Origin: Oxalobacteraceae bacterium
GTDB taxonomy: Bacteria > Pseudomonadota > Gammaproteobacteria > Burkholderiales > Burkholderiaceae_D
Reading direction: 5' to 3'
DNA: 64,000 bases
Assembly: GCA_947448025.1 (NCBI GenBank)
Contig: CANFLV010000010.1
Coordinates: forward strand, 62,001-126,000
Shown here: one piece after another, positions 46,708-56,224 of the stretch
Layout of the letters: each line of letters opens with the position of its first letter
Position numbering within the stretch: position 1 is the stretch's first letter
Made by a program: the position numbers and the translations under genes
The notes under the pieces: generated by a model
Seen by the model: only the letters and a program-made list of their open reading frames with translations
What the model was told of the DNA's origin: nothing
Databases searched by the model: none

Positions 46708-49700
46708 TTAACGCTTCCAGCGCAAATCCAGCGTGTAAGGAAAGCTCGGATTCAAGGCTTCCGGTGCGACCGTCATCGGCCCCGGCGTATGGCCATGTTC
46801 CTGGAAGCGCGCAAAGCGCCGCGCCTCGGCTTCATTCGCATTCACCGGGAAGCCTTCGTAGCTGCGTCCGCCCGGATGCACGACATGGTAAGTACAGCCG
46901 CCGATGGCACGACCGCTCCAGGTATCGACCAGATCAAACGTCAAAGGGGCTTGGACGCCGATGGTCGGATGCAGCGCCGACCATGGACTCCACGCACGAA
47001 AACGTACGCCGGCCACATATTCGCCCGGGACACCGGTCGGATGCAGCGGCAAAGGCCGGCCATTGCAGCTGACGACGTGGCGGCTGTCGGTCAGGCCGCG
47101 CACGCGTAACTGCATGCGCTCGACAGACGAGTCGACATAGCGCGCCGTGCCGCTGCTACTGACTTCTTCGCCGAGCACATTCCATGGCTCGATTGCCTGG
47201 CGCAATTCCATTTCCACGCCCTGATACACGACTGTGCCATAACGCGGGAAGCGGAATTCGACAAAGGGGTCGAACCAGCGTTCTTCAAACGCATAACCGT
47301 CAGCGCGCAAATCCTGCACCACATCGCGGATGTCCTGTGCCACAAAATGCGGCAGCATCCAGCGATCATGCAGCTGCGTGCCCCAGTGGATCAGCTTACC
47401 TTCATAAGGCTTGCGCCAGAAGCGCGCCACGAGTGCGCGCAGCAGCAGCATTTGCAAGAGGCTCATGCGCGCATGCGGCGGCATCTCGAAGGCGCGGAAT
47501 TCCACGAGGCCGAGGCGGCCTGTCGGGCCGTCCGGCGAATACAATTTGTCGATCGAGAATTCGCTGCGATGCGTGTTGCCGGTCAAATCGACCAGCAGAT
47601 TGCGCAGCAGGCGGTCGACCAGCCACGGACGTTGGCTTTCTTCCGTGACGGGCAATACTTCGTCCATTTGCTGGAAGGCGATCGCGAGTTCGTACAGATT
47701 ATCGTCACGCGCCTCATCCACGCGCGGCGCCTGGCTGGTCGGGCCGATAAAGGTGCCGGAGAAGAGGTAAGACAGCGCCGGATGATTCTGCCAATACGTG
47801 ATCAGCGACTTCAGGACATCGGGGCGGCGCAGCATCGGGCTGTCAGCGGCAGTAGCGCCACCGAGGGTTGCGTGATTGCCGCCGCCGGTGCCGGTGTGGC
47901 GGCCGTCGAGCATGAATTTTTCCGTGCCCAGACGCGTCTGGCGCGCTTCTTCATACAGCAACGTGATATTGCCGACCAGTTCGCGCCAGCTCGAGGCCGG
48001 ATGGATATTGACTTCGATCACGCCCGGGTCAGGCGTGACGCTGAGCAGCTTCACGCGCGCATCGCGCGGTGGTACATAGCCTTCGAGTACCAGGCGCATC
48101 TTCAGGCTGGCGGCGGTCTGTTCGATCGCGTCGGCCAGAGCGAGGTAATCTTCGATGCGCTTCAGTGGCGGCATGAACACATGCAGGCGGCCTTCACGTA
48201 CCTGCAGGCACAGTGCGGTGTGGATGACTTCGCGCGGATCGATTTTGTGTTCGTCGACGGCTGCGGTTTCAGCGGTGTCAGATACCGCGGCGCCGGAGGC
48301 TTCGGCTTCTGCCAATTTCGTCGTCGTGACTGCTGGCGCTGGCATACTCAATGACGTTGCCAATGCTGCCTGTGGCGCGAAGGTATCGACATCGAACTCA
48401 GCTTCCATGTCTTCGGGCAGTACCCATGGCAGGGTATCGAGCGGCAGGCGCAGACCCAAGGGCGAGTCGCCGCCAATGAGGTACAGGTGTTCCCGCTTGA
48501 GCGGCCACAGGCTGCTGCGCCAGCCGCTATGTGCGACCGTATCAGTAGGCGGCAATGGCTTTAGCGGCAGCACATGGCCGACCACTTCGCTCAAGCCCTG
48601 TTCCAGCAAACGCGCCAGACGCCGGCGTGCTTCGGGCGATTTCAGGTCAGCCTTCAACGGATCAATATTGTCCGGCAAGCGTTCTTCGAGCACCGCTTGC
48701 TGCAGCACGTCTTCGTAAGCCGGAATCAGGTGCGCCGCTGGTAGTCCCAGCTGGCGCACGAGCGCATCCGCAAAACGCTGGCCATCCTTGCCGGTATAGC
48801 CATCGTCCTTGGCCTCGTCGGCAAACAGTGCCGCATCGCGCCACATCGGCACGCCATCAGCGCGCCAGTAGATATTGAGCGCCCAGCGCGGCAGCGGTTC
48901 GCCCGGATACCATTTGCCCTGGCCGAAATGCAGCAAGCCGCCGGGGGCGAAATGCTGCTTGAGGCGGCGGGATAATTGGCCTGCGAGTTCGCGCTTCTTG
49001 TCGCCATGGGCCAGCGTATTCCATTCGTCGCCGTCCATGTCATCGATCGACACGAAGGTCGGCTCGCCGCCTTGCGTGAGACGCACATCCTGGCGCTGCA
49101 AGTCGGCGTCGACTTGTTCGCCGAGCGCGTCGATGCATAGCCAGTCGGCGTCGCTATAAGGCTTTGTCACGCGCGGGTCTTCGTGAATGCGCGTGATCGT
49201 CATGACGTGGTCGAATTCGACTTCGGCGAGGTCGGACAAGCCGCTCACAGGCGCTGCCGACGATGGCATGGCGGTGCAGGCCAGCGGAATGTGGCCTTCG
49301 CCGGTCAGCATGCCCGAGGTCGGGTCGAGACCAATCCAGCCGGCGCCCGGCACATAGACTTCTGCCCAGGCATGCAGATCGGTGAAATCGACCGCCGTGC
49401 CGCTGGGGCCGTCGAGCGATTTGACGTCGGCGGTGAGCTGGATCAGGTAGCCTGAGACAAAGCGCGCCGCGAGGCCGAAATGGCGCAGGATCTGCACCAG
49501 CAGCCAGCCGCTGTCGCGGCAGGAGCCGGAGCGTAATGTCAGGGTTTCTTCCGGCGTTTGCACGCCCGGTTCCATGCGCACGAGGTAGCTGATGTCTTTT
49601 TGCAGGCGCTGGTTCAGCGCCACGAGGAAGTCGGCAATGCCGACCGGCTTGGCCGCCAGCGCTGCGCGCGCCTGCGCGACCCAGTCAGTGATCAGCGGCC

Positions 49701-50070
49701 CGTCGGCTTCAATCTTGAGGTAAGCGCCCAGTTCGAAGGCCAGCTGTTTTGTGTAATCGAAGGGGAATTTTTCGGCGTACTGTTCGACGAAAAAGTCGAA
49801 AGGATTAATCACCGTCATGTCGGCGATCAGGTCGACCGTGAAGTCCAGCACCCCGGTGCGCTCAGGGAAAACGACGCGGGCGATGTAATTGCCATACGGG
49901 TCTTGCTGCCAATTGACGAAATGCTCGCCCGGCGAAATTTTCAGCGAATACGCGAGGATCGGTGTACGTGCATGGGCGGCAGGGCGCAGACGGACTTCAT
50001 GCGGCGCCAGACCGACCAGACGGTCATAGCGGTAACTTGTTTTGTGATGCAGCGCGACGCGAATGGCCAT
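46708..50070 (-). CDS. Transglutaminase-like and DUF2126 double-domain protein
   Basis: This very large protein (1120 residues) has an N-terminal bacterial transglutaminase-like module: an Ig-like start MAIRVALHHKTSYRYDRLVG, then the Cys184-His233-Asp249 triad in RSGSCRDSGWLLVQ, DLHAWAEVYVPG and GLDPTSGML. The remaining 800 residues match the DUF2126 type, with segments such as DVRLTQGGEPTFVSIDD, DGRHTGTGGGNHATLGG and GTQLHDRWMLPHFV. AAAGG precedes the chosen ATG. Related genes often cluster with circularly permuted ATP-grasp and alpha-E genes in peptide-tagging operons; none is present here. Confidence 0.85.
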   Translation of the reverse strand: MAIRVALHHKTSYRYDRLVGLAPHEVRLRPAAHARTPILAYSLKISPGEHFVNWQQDPYGNYIARVVFPERTGVLDFTVDLIADMTVINPFDFFVEQYAEKFPFDYTKQLAFELGAYLKIEADGPLITDWVAQARAALAAKPVGIADFLVALNQRLQKDISYLVRMEPGVQTPEETLTLRSGSCRDSGWLLVQILRHFGLAARFVSGYLIQLTADVKSLDGPSGTAVDFTDLHAWAEVYVPGAGWIGLDPTSGMLTGEGHIPLACTAMPSSAAPVSGLSDLAEVEFDHVMTITRIHEDPRVTKPYSDADWLCIDALGEQVDADLQRQDVRLTQGGEPTFVSIDDMDGDEWNTLAHGDKKRELAGQLSRRLKQHFAPGGLLHFGQGKWYPGEPLPRWALNIYWRADGVPMWRDAALFADEAKDDGYTGKDGQRFADALVRQLGLPAAHLIPAYEDVLQQAVLEERLPDNIDPLKADLKSPEARRRLARLLEQGLSEVVGHVLPLKPLPPTDTVAHSGWRSSLWPLKREHLYLIGGDSPLGLRLPLDTLPWVLPEDMEAEFDVDTFAPQAALATSLSMPAPAVTTTKLAEAEASGAAVSDTAETAAVDEHKIDPREVIHTALCLQVREGRLHVFMPPLKRIEDYLALADAIEQTAASLKMRLVLEGYVPPRDARVKLLSVTPDPGVIEVNIHPASSWRELVGNITLLYEEARQTRLGTEKFMLDGRHTGTGGGNHATLGGATAADSPMLRRPDVLKSLITYWQNHPALSYLFSGTFIGPTSQAPRVDEARDDNLYELAIAFQQMDEVLPVTEESQRPWLVDRLLRNLLVDLTGNTHRSEFSIDKLYSPDGPTGRLGLVEFRAFEMPPHARMSLLQMLLLRALVARFWRKPYEGKLIHWGTQLHDRWMLPHFVAQDIRDVVQDLRADGYAFEERWFDPFVEFRFPRYGTVVYQGVEMELRQAIEPWNVLGEEVSSSGTARYVDSSVERMQLRVRGLTDSRHVVSCNGRPLPLHPTGVPGEYVAGVRFRAWSPWSALHPTIGVQAPLTFDLVDTWSGRAIGGCTYHVVHPGGRSYEGFPVNANEAEARRFARFQEHGHTPGPMTVAPEALNPSFPYTLDLRWKR

Positions 50071-50258
50071 GGGGCGCCTTTCAGTAAATTGGGACAGTGT
50101 TGGAGCTAAGCAGGATATGTACCTGCTCATACAAGGAAGCAATCATTGCAGTCATTCGCGACAGATGCAAACGATTAAAAATTTTACTTTCAATATTGCC
50201 TTGCGCCGGCGGGGCGGATGGCGTGACCGGCCTTTTATTATGGCAATATAAATTTTTA

Positions 50259-50286
50259 GCAATTAAATTGCACGCAATCTAATTGC
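50259..50286 (+). promoter_or_regulatory. Tandem OhrR-type operators
   Basis: Two 13-bp palindromes, GCAATTAAATTGC (50259-50271) and GCAATCTAATTGC (50274-50286), lie two bases apart. They overlap the -35 and spacer of the ohrR promoter, consistent with autorepression by the MarR-type protein. Confidence 0.75.
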
Positions 50287-50296
50287 TGGCTATAAT
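50268..50296 (+). promoter_or_regulatory. Promoter of ohrR-ohr
   Basis: TTGCAC (50268-50273) and a perfect TATAAT (50291-50296) are exactly 17 bases apart. The -10 ends six bases before the ohrR ATG, so the transcript probably starts at or next to the start codon. Confidence 0.8.
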
Positions 50297-50302
50297 CTGT
50301 CC

Positions 50303-50752
50303 ATGCAAAAAATATCCTCCTCAGACAACGCCGCGCTGCTGCTCAATAACCAGCTCTGTTTTGCGCTGTATTCGACATCACTTGCCATGACCAAGCTCTA
50401 TAAGCCGCTGCTGGCCGAGTTGGGCCTGACTTATCCGCAATATGTGGTGATGCTGGTGCTGTGGGAGGGCGATGGCCTGATGGTGTCCGAGCTGGGCGAG
50501 CGGCTGTTCCTCGATTCCGGCACCCTGACGCCCCTGCTCAAGCGACTCGAAGCCAGCGGCTTCATCACGCGCAGCCGCGATGCGGATGATGAGCGGCGCG
50601 TGCGTGTGCGGCTGACTGCCGCAGGGAAAAAGTTGAAAGTGCAGGCCGCGACCATTCCTGACTGTATTTTGCGCGCCTCGCAATGCTCGCTTCCCGAAAT
50701 CATTTCTCTCACCGACCAGGTCAAGACCTTACGTCAACGTTTGACGACCTGA
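50303..50752 (+). CDS. ohrR: Organic-hydroperoxide-sensing MarR-family repressor OhrR
   Basis: This 149-residue winged-helix regulator represses ohr until its sensor cysteine is oxidised. The sensor is Cys19 in [19 protein letters not shown]; the DNA-binding region includes [37 protein letters not shown] second cysteine pair region lies near the C-terminus ([11 protein letters not shown]), as in the two-cysteine OhrR class. The ATG has no Shine-Dalgarno sequence and lies right after the -10, suggesting a leaderless mRNA. ohr follows after 28 bases. Confidence 0.92.
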   Translation: MQKISSSDNAALLLNNQLCFALYSTSLAMTKLYKPLLAELGLTYPQYVVMLVLWEGDGLMVSELGERLFLDSGTLTPLLKRLEASGFITRSRDADDERRVRVRLTAAGKKLKVQAATIPDCILRASQCSLPEIISLTDQVKTLRQRLTT

Positions 50753-50780
50753 ACTTTTATCACCTTATCAAGGAAATACC

Positions 50781-51209
50781 ATGACAACGAAAATTGAAAA
50801 CGTCCTCTACACCGCAAAAACCCACACAACCGGCGGCCGTGATGGCCAGGCAGTCAGCGACGACGGCTTGCTGGATGTAAAACTGTCACCACCGAAAGCC
50901 ATGGGCGGCGCCGGTACCGCGACGAACCCAGAGCAATTGTTCGCCGCCGGTTATTCTGCGTGCTTCATGGGCGCAATGAAGCACGTCGCCGGCATGAAAA
51001 AAATCGCCGTACCAGCCGATGCAGCTATCGACGCCAGCGTCGACATCGGTCCGATTCCACAGGGTTTCGGTATCGCCGTGAAAATGGTCATCACTCTGCC
51101 GGGCATGGACCGCATTGCCGCGCAAGACCTGATCGATACAGCGCATCAGGTTTGCCCGTATTCGAACGCAACGCGCGGCAATATCGAAGTGGATCTGTCG
51201 CTGGCCTGA
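50781..51209 (+). CDS. ohr: Organic hydroperoxide resistance protein Ohr
   Basis: This 142-residue OsmC-family peroxidase reduces organic hydroperoxides using two cysteines, Cys61 (AAGYSACFMGAMKHVA) and Cys125 (HQVCPYSNATRGN). It starts MTTKIENVLYTAKTHTTGGRDG, typical of Ohr rather than OsmC. AAGGAAAT precedes the ATG. It is co-transcribed with ohrR and ends before a strong terminator. Confidence 0.95.
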   Translation: MTTKIENVLYTAKTHTTGGRDGQAVSDDGLLDVKLSPPKAMGGAGTATNPEQLFAAGYSACFMGAMKHVAGMKKIAVPADAAIDASVDIGPIPQGFGIAVKMVITLPGMDRIAAQDLIDTAHQVCPYSNATRGNIEVDLSLA

Positions 51210-51224
51210 TCAATATCCGGCGTC

Positions 51225-51260
51225 AAAAAAACCGCAGTGCTTCGTGGCTGCGGTTTTTTT
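51225..51260 (+). terminator. Rho-independent terminator after ohr
   Basis: AAAAAACCGCAG (51225-51236) pairs with CTGCGGTTTTTT (51248-51259) around an 11-base loop, followed by one more T. The A-run and T-run make it effective for minus-strand transcripts too. Confidence 0.92.
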
Positions 51261-51543
51261 ACGTCTACTTCTAGTTCCCCAGAATGCGTCGTGATTAATA
51301 GCGATTTGAAAATTCGCGTGGCGTCCTGCCGTTGCCGTTGCCGCTGCGTCTGGTCGTCTGAGATACGCCCTGTTACTGTACAAATTGCCTGCAAGGGCCG
51401 GGCTTTAAGCCCTCTCGGACTTGCGCAGGCAGACTTCATCTCATGAAAACATAAATCCCACATAAAGAGATTTGCGATGTAATATTTAGGCCGAAAATGA
51501 CAAGAGTGAAATCATTCACCAGTCACAATGCGAGGAGATCAGC
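51261..51543. other. Intergenic region before the NMT1-like gene
   Basis: I find no gene or RNA here. AGGAG at 51533-51537 is the ribosome site of the next gene. The gap from the ohr stop is 334 bases, so the downstream cluster must have its own promoter, which I could not place with confidence. Confidence 0.5.
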
Positions 51544-52617
51544 ATGTCGGACAGCAGGTTTGGGAATTGGACTTCAAAGAACATTCAGGGTCGAATGGCG
51601 AGATTATTGGCTCTCATGACGGCAGGCCTGGTGTGCAGCGTAGCGTTTGCCGCGCCGACCACGATTCGCGTCGGCACGGCCTCGGTGAGCAGCGACGTCG
51701 GCTTTTTCATTGCCGATAAAAAGGGCTATTTCCGGCAAGAGGGCTTGACCGTCACGTTCACGAGCTTCAATTCGGCCGCGAAAATGATCGCGCCGCTCGG
51801 GGCTGGCCAGCTTGACGTTGGCGGCGGCACCGTTGCCGCCGGCCTCTACAACGCCATCGCGCGCGACATCAGCGTCAAGGTCGTGGCCGACAAAGGCTCG
51901 ATCCAGCCTGGCTATGGCTTCTCGGCGCTGATGGTGCGTAAGGATCTGGTCGACAGCGGTCGCTACAAAAGCTACAAGGATTTGAAGGGCATGACGGTCG
52001 CGGTCGGGGCATCCGGCACTGGCACTGCGTCGGCGCTCAATGAGGCACTGAAAAAAGGCGGCCTGAAATACAGCGACGTGAATGTGGTCGACCTGGGTTT
52101 CCCGCAGCATGTGACCGCCTTCAGCAACAAGGCCATCGATGCCAGCATCACCAACGAGCCCACCGTGAGCCTGTCGGTCAAACGCGGCGTGGCCGTGCGC
52201 GTGGCCGGCAACGACATTATTTATCCGGGACAGCAGACCGCCGTGGTGCTGTACTCGGGCGTATTCATCAAGGAGCAGCCCGAAGCTGCGCGTAAATTCA
52301 TGCGCGCTTACCTCAAGGGCGTGCGCGACTATAACGATGCACTCAAAGACGGCCGGATCGCCGGCAAGAATGCGGATGAAATCATCGCCATCTTGACGGA
52401 ATATACGGCGATCAAGGATGCCGAAATTTACCGCTCGATCATTGCGAACGCCTGCAATCCCGATGGGCACGTCAACGCCGAAAGTTTGCGCAAGGATTTC
52501 AGCTTCTTTACAGAGCAGGGTTTGATCAAGGGCGCCGTCGCCTTCCAGGATATCTTTGACAATTCCTTCGTCGATGCTGCCTTGCGCGATCTTGGCCCTT
52601 ACAAAAAATCCAATTAA
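51544..52617 (+). CDS. ABC transporter substrate-binding protein (NMT1/SsuA-like)
   Basis: This 357-residue periplasmic protein has a signal peptide that ends near LMTAGLVCSVAFA and then a type II binding fold of the NMT1/THI5-like family (TIRVGTASVSSDVGFFIADKKGYFRQEGL, LGAGQLDVGGGTVAAGL and DLKGMTVAVGASGTGTAS). Such proteins bind nitrate, taurine, sulfonates, pyrimidines or aromatic acids. AGGAG precedes the ATG. No permease or ATPase gene is nearby, so it is an orphan binding protein that heads a cluster with a Rieske oxygenase and a zinc alcohol dehydrogenase. The ligand is unknown. Confidence 0.85.
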   Translation: MSDSRFGNWTSKNIQGRMARLLALMTAGLVCSVAFAAPTTIRVGTASVSSDVGFFIADKKGYFRQEGLTVTFTSFNSAAKMIAPLGAGQLDVGGGTVAAGLYNAIARDISVKVVADKGSIQPGYGFSALMVRKDLVDSGRYKSYKDLKGMTVAVGASGTGTASALNEALKKGGLKYSDVNVVDLGFPQHVTAFSNKAIDASITNEPTVSLSVKRGVAVRVAGNDIIYPGQQTAVVLYSGVFIKEQPEAARKFMRAYLKGVRDYNDALKDGRIAGKNADEIIAILTEYTAIKDAEIYRSIIANACNPDGHVNAESLRKDFSFFTEQGLIKGAVAFQDIFDNSFVDAALRDLGPYKKSN

Positions 52618-52717
52618 GCCGAAGTATCCTTGCGGCGATCTCATCCAAACGAAACCGCGCCGCAGGCCATGTTGAACGCCCGCGGTCGCCATTTACCTTC
52701 AAGCAGCGGAGCACAGC

Positions 52718-54007
52718 ATGACGACCAGAGAACAAAACGATACCTTGACCCAGACCGGCCCCGGCACTGCCATGGGCGACCTGTTCCGCCGCTACTGGAT
52801 TCCGGTGCTGATCGCCGAAGAATTGCCGGAGCCTGATTGTCCGCCGGTGCGCGTCACTTTGCTGTCAGAGCGTCTGATCGCCTTTCGCGATACCGCCGGC
52901 AAGGTCGGCCTGATGGATGAATTTTGTGCACATCGCGGCGTATCGCTATGGTTCGGGCGCAATGAAGAGCATGGCCTGCGCTGTCCTTACCATGGCTGGA
53001 AATACGATGTAACAGGCGCCTGTACCGAAGTTCCCTCGGAGCCGGTCGAAAGCGGCTACTGCGGCACCATCAAACTAAAATCCTATCCCTGCGTAGAAAA
53101 AGGCGGCGTGATCTGGACTTACATGGGGCCGGCAGAGCATCAGCCGGCACTGCCGGAATTCGAATGGAATATCGTCCCCGACGCGAATCGCTATGTCTCC
53201 AAGCGCCTGCAGCAGAGTAACTACCTGCAAGCCATGGAAGGCGGCATCGATTCCAGCCATGTGTCTTTCTTGCACAGCGGCGAGCTCGCGACCGACCCGC
53301 TGCACAAAGGTACCAAGGGCGCGTCCTACCAGAAGGATACGCGGCCGCATTTCGAAGTCGCGGAATCCGACGGCGGCTTGCTGATCGGTGTGCGTCGCAA
53401 CGCTGAGCCCGGTTATCACTACTGGCGCATTTCACAGTGGATCATGCCCTGGTACACGATGATTCCACCGTATGGCGACAATGCGCTCAATGGTCATGCC
53501 TTCGTGCCGATCGACGATGAAAACTGCTGGGTCTGGAGCATGACGCACAAGCCCGCCGAGGCCTTGTCAGCGGCGGAAATCCATTCCATGGAAAACGGTG
53601 AAGGCATGTATGCGGAACTGATCCCCGGCACTTACCGTCCGGTGGCGAACAAGGACAATAATTACCTGATCGACCGCAGCCTGCAAAAGTCGGGACGTTA
53701 TTACAGCGGCGTCAAAGGCATCGGCATGCAGGACGCGTCGCTGCAGGAAGCAATGGGGCCGATCCAGGATCGCACGAAAGAAAACCTGGTCTCCACCGAC
53801 AATGCGATCATCATGGCGCGCAACCGCCTGCTGAAAGCCGCGCGCAATCTGCAAAAGGACATCGCGCCGCCGGCCGTCGATCCGGCTTCGCACGGCGTGC
53901 GTTCGGCATCGGTGCGGCTGCCGGCCGGCGCGTCATTCAAGGAAGATGCGAAGGACTATCTGGTGGCGCGCGTGGGCACCACGCATGTGTCGCCGATTTC
54001 AGTATGA
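52718..54007 (+). CDS. Rieske non-haem iron oxygenase, alpha subunit
   Basis: This 429-residue enzyme resembles phthalate 4,5-dioxygenase and related ring-hydroxylating or demethylating oxygenases. The 2Fe-2S Rieske ligands are Cys70-His72 (FCAHRGVSLWFG) and Cys89-His92 (CPYHGWKYD). The mononuclear iron ligands include His180 and His185 in GGIDSSHVSFLH, with bridging Asp177. No reductase or ferredoxin gene is adjacent, so electrons must come from a shared reductase. Only 19 bases separate it from the dehydrogenase gene, so they form an operon. Confidence 0.9.
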   Translation: MTTREQNDTLTQTGPGTAMGDLFRRYWIPVLIAEELPEPDCPPVRVTLLSERLIAFRDTAGKVGLMDEFCAHRGVSLWFGRNEEHGLRCPYHGWKYDVTGACTEVPSEPVESGYCGTIKLKSYPCVEKGGVIWTYMGPAEHQPALPEFEWNIVPDANRYVSKRLQQSNYLQAMEGGIDSSHVSFLHSGELATDPLHKGTKGASYQKDTRPHFEVAESDGGLLIGVRRNAEPGYHYWRISQWIMPWYTMIPPYGDNALNGHAFVPIDDENCWVWSMTHKPAEALSAAEIHSMENGEGMYAELIPGTYRPVANKDNNYLIDRSLQKSGRYYSGVKGIGMQDASLQEAMGPIQDRTKENLVSTDNAIIMARNRLLKAARNLQKDIAPPAVDPASHGVRSASVRLPAGASFKEDAKDYLVARVGTTHVSPISV

Positions 54008-54026
54008 GCAAGATCAGGAGCTTCAC

Positions 54027-55133
54027 ATGCATGGCAAGGTAAGAGCCGCAGTCGCGCTGGAGAACCGGCGCACGGAAATACGCGAATTCGATTTCCCGCA
54101 CATCGCTGACGACGATGGTTTGCTCAAAGTCGAAAAGACCGGCGTCTGCGGTAGCGACTGGCCCTATTTTTTGAGCTACCCGAAAAGTAAAGGGCCGCTG
54201 ATCCTCGGTCATGAAACCGTCGGCATCGTCGAGCGCATGGGCGCGAAAGCGTCGGCGCGCTGGGGCGTGAAGGAGGGCGACCGCGTCGCGCTGGAAGAAT
54301 ACCTGCCCTGCGGTCATTGCCACTATTGCAGGACCGGCGAATTCCGCCTGTGTGATGCGACCGATACGCTACTGGGCAATGGCATCCGCTACGGCTCGAC
54401 CTCGATCAATGTCACGCCTTCGCTGTGGGGCGGCTACAGCCAGTATCAATACCTGCATCCGAACGCAGTATTCCACCACGTGCCCGGCACGGTGCCGCCG
54501 GCATTGGCAACATTGGCACTGCCGCTCGGTAATGGCGTCGAGTGGGCTTACCTGCAGGGGCGCGCCTCGATCGGCACGGCGGTCGTGATTCAGGGGCCGG
54601 GACAGCAGGGACTGGCTTGCGTTGTCGCGGCCAAGGAAGCCGGCGCGAGCTGCATCATCGTCAGCGGCCTGTCGGCGGATAAGCATCGCCTCGCGCTGGC
54701 ACTGGAAATGGGTGCGCATCATGTGATCGACGTCCAGACGCAAGACTTGCTCGAGACGGTCGCCGATCATACTGGCGGACTGATGGCGGATCTCGTGATC
54801 GACTGCGCTTCTGGCGGGCCGGCCAGCATCGTCTCGGCCGTGCAGATTGCGCGCAAAGGCGGGCAGGTCTTGTTATGTGGACGTAAAGGGCGGCCGGTGC
54901 CGGAGTTTGACAGCGACCTGCTCTTCCGTAAGAACCTGACCCTGAAAGGCATGCGCGGCCATAGCTTTCATGCGGTCGAGTTAGCCTTGCAGATCCTGGC
55001 CTCGGGACGCTATCCGCTGCATAAAATGTGCAGCCACATGTTTGGCCTCGAGCAGCTCGAAAATGCCCTGTCCACGGTCGGCGGCGAGGGCGAGCCTAAT
55101 GCGATTCACTGCTGCGTGGATCCTTGGCTGTAA
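54027..55133 (+). CDS. Zinc-dependent alcohol dehydrogenase (MDR family)
   Basis: This 368-residue NAD(P)-dependent dehydrogenase has the catalytic zinc ligands Cys41 (GVCGSDWPY) and His62-Glu63 (LGHETVG). The structural zinc cysteines are 95, 98, 101 and 109 (PCGHCHYCRTGEFRLC). The nucleotide-binding fold is near VVIQGPGQQGLACVVAAKEAGA. AGGAG precedes the ATG; the frame extends upstream only inside the oxygenase gene. With the oxygenase it could oxidise an alcohol or cis-diol formed in the same pathway. The substrate is not known. Confidence 0.9.
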   Translation: MHGKVRAAVALENRRTEIREFDFPHIADDDGLLKVEKTGVCGSDWPYFLSYPKSKGPLILGHETVGIVERMGAKASARWGVKEGDRVALEEYLPCGHCHYCRTGEFRLCDATDTLLGNGIRYGSTSINVTPSLWGGYSQYQYLHPNAVFHHVPGTVPPALATLALPLGNGVEWAYLQGRASIGTAVVIQGPGQQGLACVVAAKEAGASCIIVSGLSADKHRLALALEMGAHHVIDVQTQDLLETVADHTGGLMADLVIDCASGGPASIVSAVQIARKGGQVLLCGRKGRPVPEFDSDLLFRKNLTLKGMRGHSFHAVELALQILASGRYPLHKMCSHMFGLEQLENALSTVGGEGEPNAIHCCVDPWL

Positions 55134-55157
55134 GCGTCCGCGACAAATGAGGCCGCA

Positions 55158-56210
55158 ATGAGCGCGCTGATCCGTCCGGACTCGCCGGTGCAGCGTATCC
55201 CGGTGATTTTATTGACCGGCTTTCTTGGCAGCGGCAAGACCACGCTACTGCGTGAATTGCTGCGCGCGCCGGCGTGGGCCGACACGGCTGTGCTGGTCAA
55301 CGAACTCGGCGCAGTCGGGCTTGACCATCAGCTGGTCTGGGGCGCGTCCGGTGCGACGCTGGTGCTGGAAAATGGCTGCATCTGCTGCAGCGCCCGCGAC
55401 GATCTGGTCACGGCGCTGGAAACGCTGTTCTGGCAAAGGCTGCACCGGCAAATCCCGCGCTTCGAACGCGTCATCATTGAAACCACCGGCCTTGCCGATC
55501 CTGGTCCGATCATCCACGCATTATTTTCCCATCACCTCGTCGCCGAGCGTTATCGGCTGCAATCCGTCGTCACCACGGTCGACGCGGTGCTGGGTGATGC
55601 GCAGCTCGGCCTGCATCCGGAATCGCTGCAGCAGGCCGCCTCGGCGGATCGAATTTTTTTGACCAAGACGGATCTTGCGACCGCAGAGGCTGCCAATACG
55701 CTGGCTGCGCGGCTGCGCTTGATCAACCCCTTGGCCACGCTTACCAGGACGATCCCCGGTGCAGTCGCCAATGAAGTTTGGCACGATATGCTAATGGCGC
55801 CATTCGTGGATAGTCACCTGGCGCCACGTTTGCCCGTCGCGCCCGTGATGCGTGCTTTGTTGTCGCCACGCCCACCCACGGTGTCGCTGTATCACGAGCG
55901 CGTCCAGACCACCGTGTTAGACTTCTGCCGCCCTTGGTCGGGCCATGCACTGGAACGCGCCTTGCGCGACACGGTCGAATTGTTTGGCGAGCAAATTTTG
56001 CGCATCAAGGGCATGGTCGCACTCGAAGGCGAGTCGTCGCCTGTGCTGGTGCAGGTCGTGCAGACCATGGTGTTCCCGTTCGAGAGGCAACGCGACAAGG
56101 TGAGTGCAGACAGCTTTCTCGTCTTCATTACGATGGGGCTGGCAGCGCAAGCCCTGCGCTCGCATTTTTCCGAGATGGCGCTGCACACACCAGGGGGCGC
56201 GAAAATTTAA
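55158..56210 (+). CDS. COG0523 (CobW-type) metal chaperone GTPase
   Basis: This 350-residue G3E GTPase has a P-loop LLTGFLGSGKTTLL (GKTT at residues 26-29), the metal-binding CXCC motif in NGCICCSARDDL (Cys74, 76 and 77) and the family ETTGLADPGPI segment. The C-terminal CobW_C domain is present, without a histidine-rich stretch. It starts 24 bases after the zinc dehydrogenase and likely supplies metal to an enzyme of the same operon. Zinc for the dehydrogenase or iron for the oxygenase are both possible. Confidence 0.88.
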   Translation: MSALIRPDSPVQRIPVILLTGFLGSGKTTLLRELLRAPAWADTAVLVNELGAVGLDHQLVWGASGATLVLENGCICCSARDDLVTALETLFWQRLHRQIPRFERVIIETTGLADPGPIIHALFSHHLVAERYRLQSVVTTVDAVLGDAQLGLHPESLQQAASADRIFLTKTDLATAEAANTLAARLRLINPLATLTRTIPGAVANEVWHDMLMAPFVDSHLAPRLPVAPVMRALLSPRPPTVSLYHERVQTTVLDFCRPWSGHALERALRDTVELFGEQILRIKGMVALEGESSPVLVQVVQTMVFPFERQRDKVSADSFLVFITMGLAAQALRSHFSEMALHTPGGAKI

Positions 56211-56224
56211 AGAAAGAAAATGGC

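Noticed and set aside
50165-50177. ATGCAAACGATTA upstream of the transglutaminase gene, similar to the sucrose operator
   Set aside because: Only one half-site matches; the other half is not palindromic, so a true operator is unlikely.
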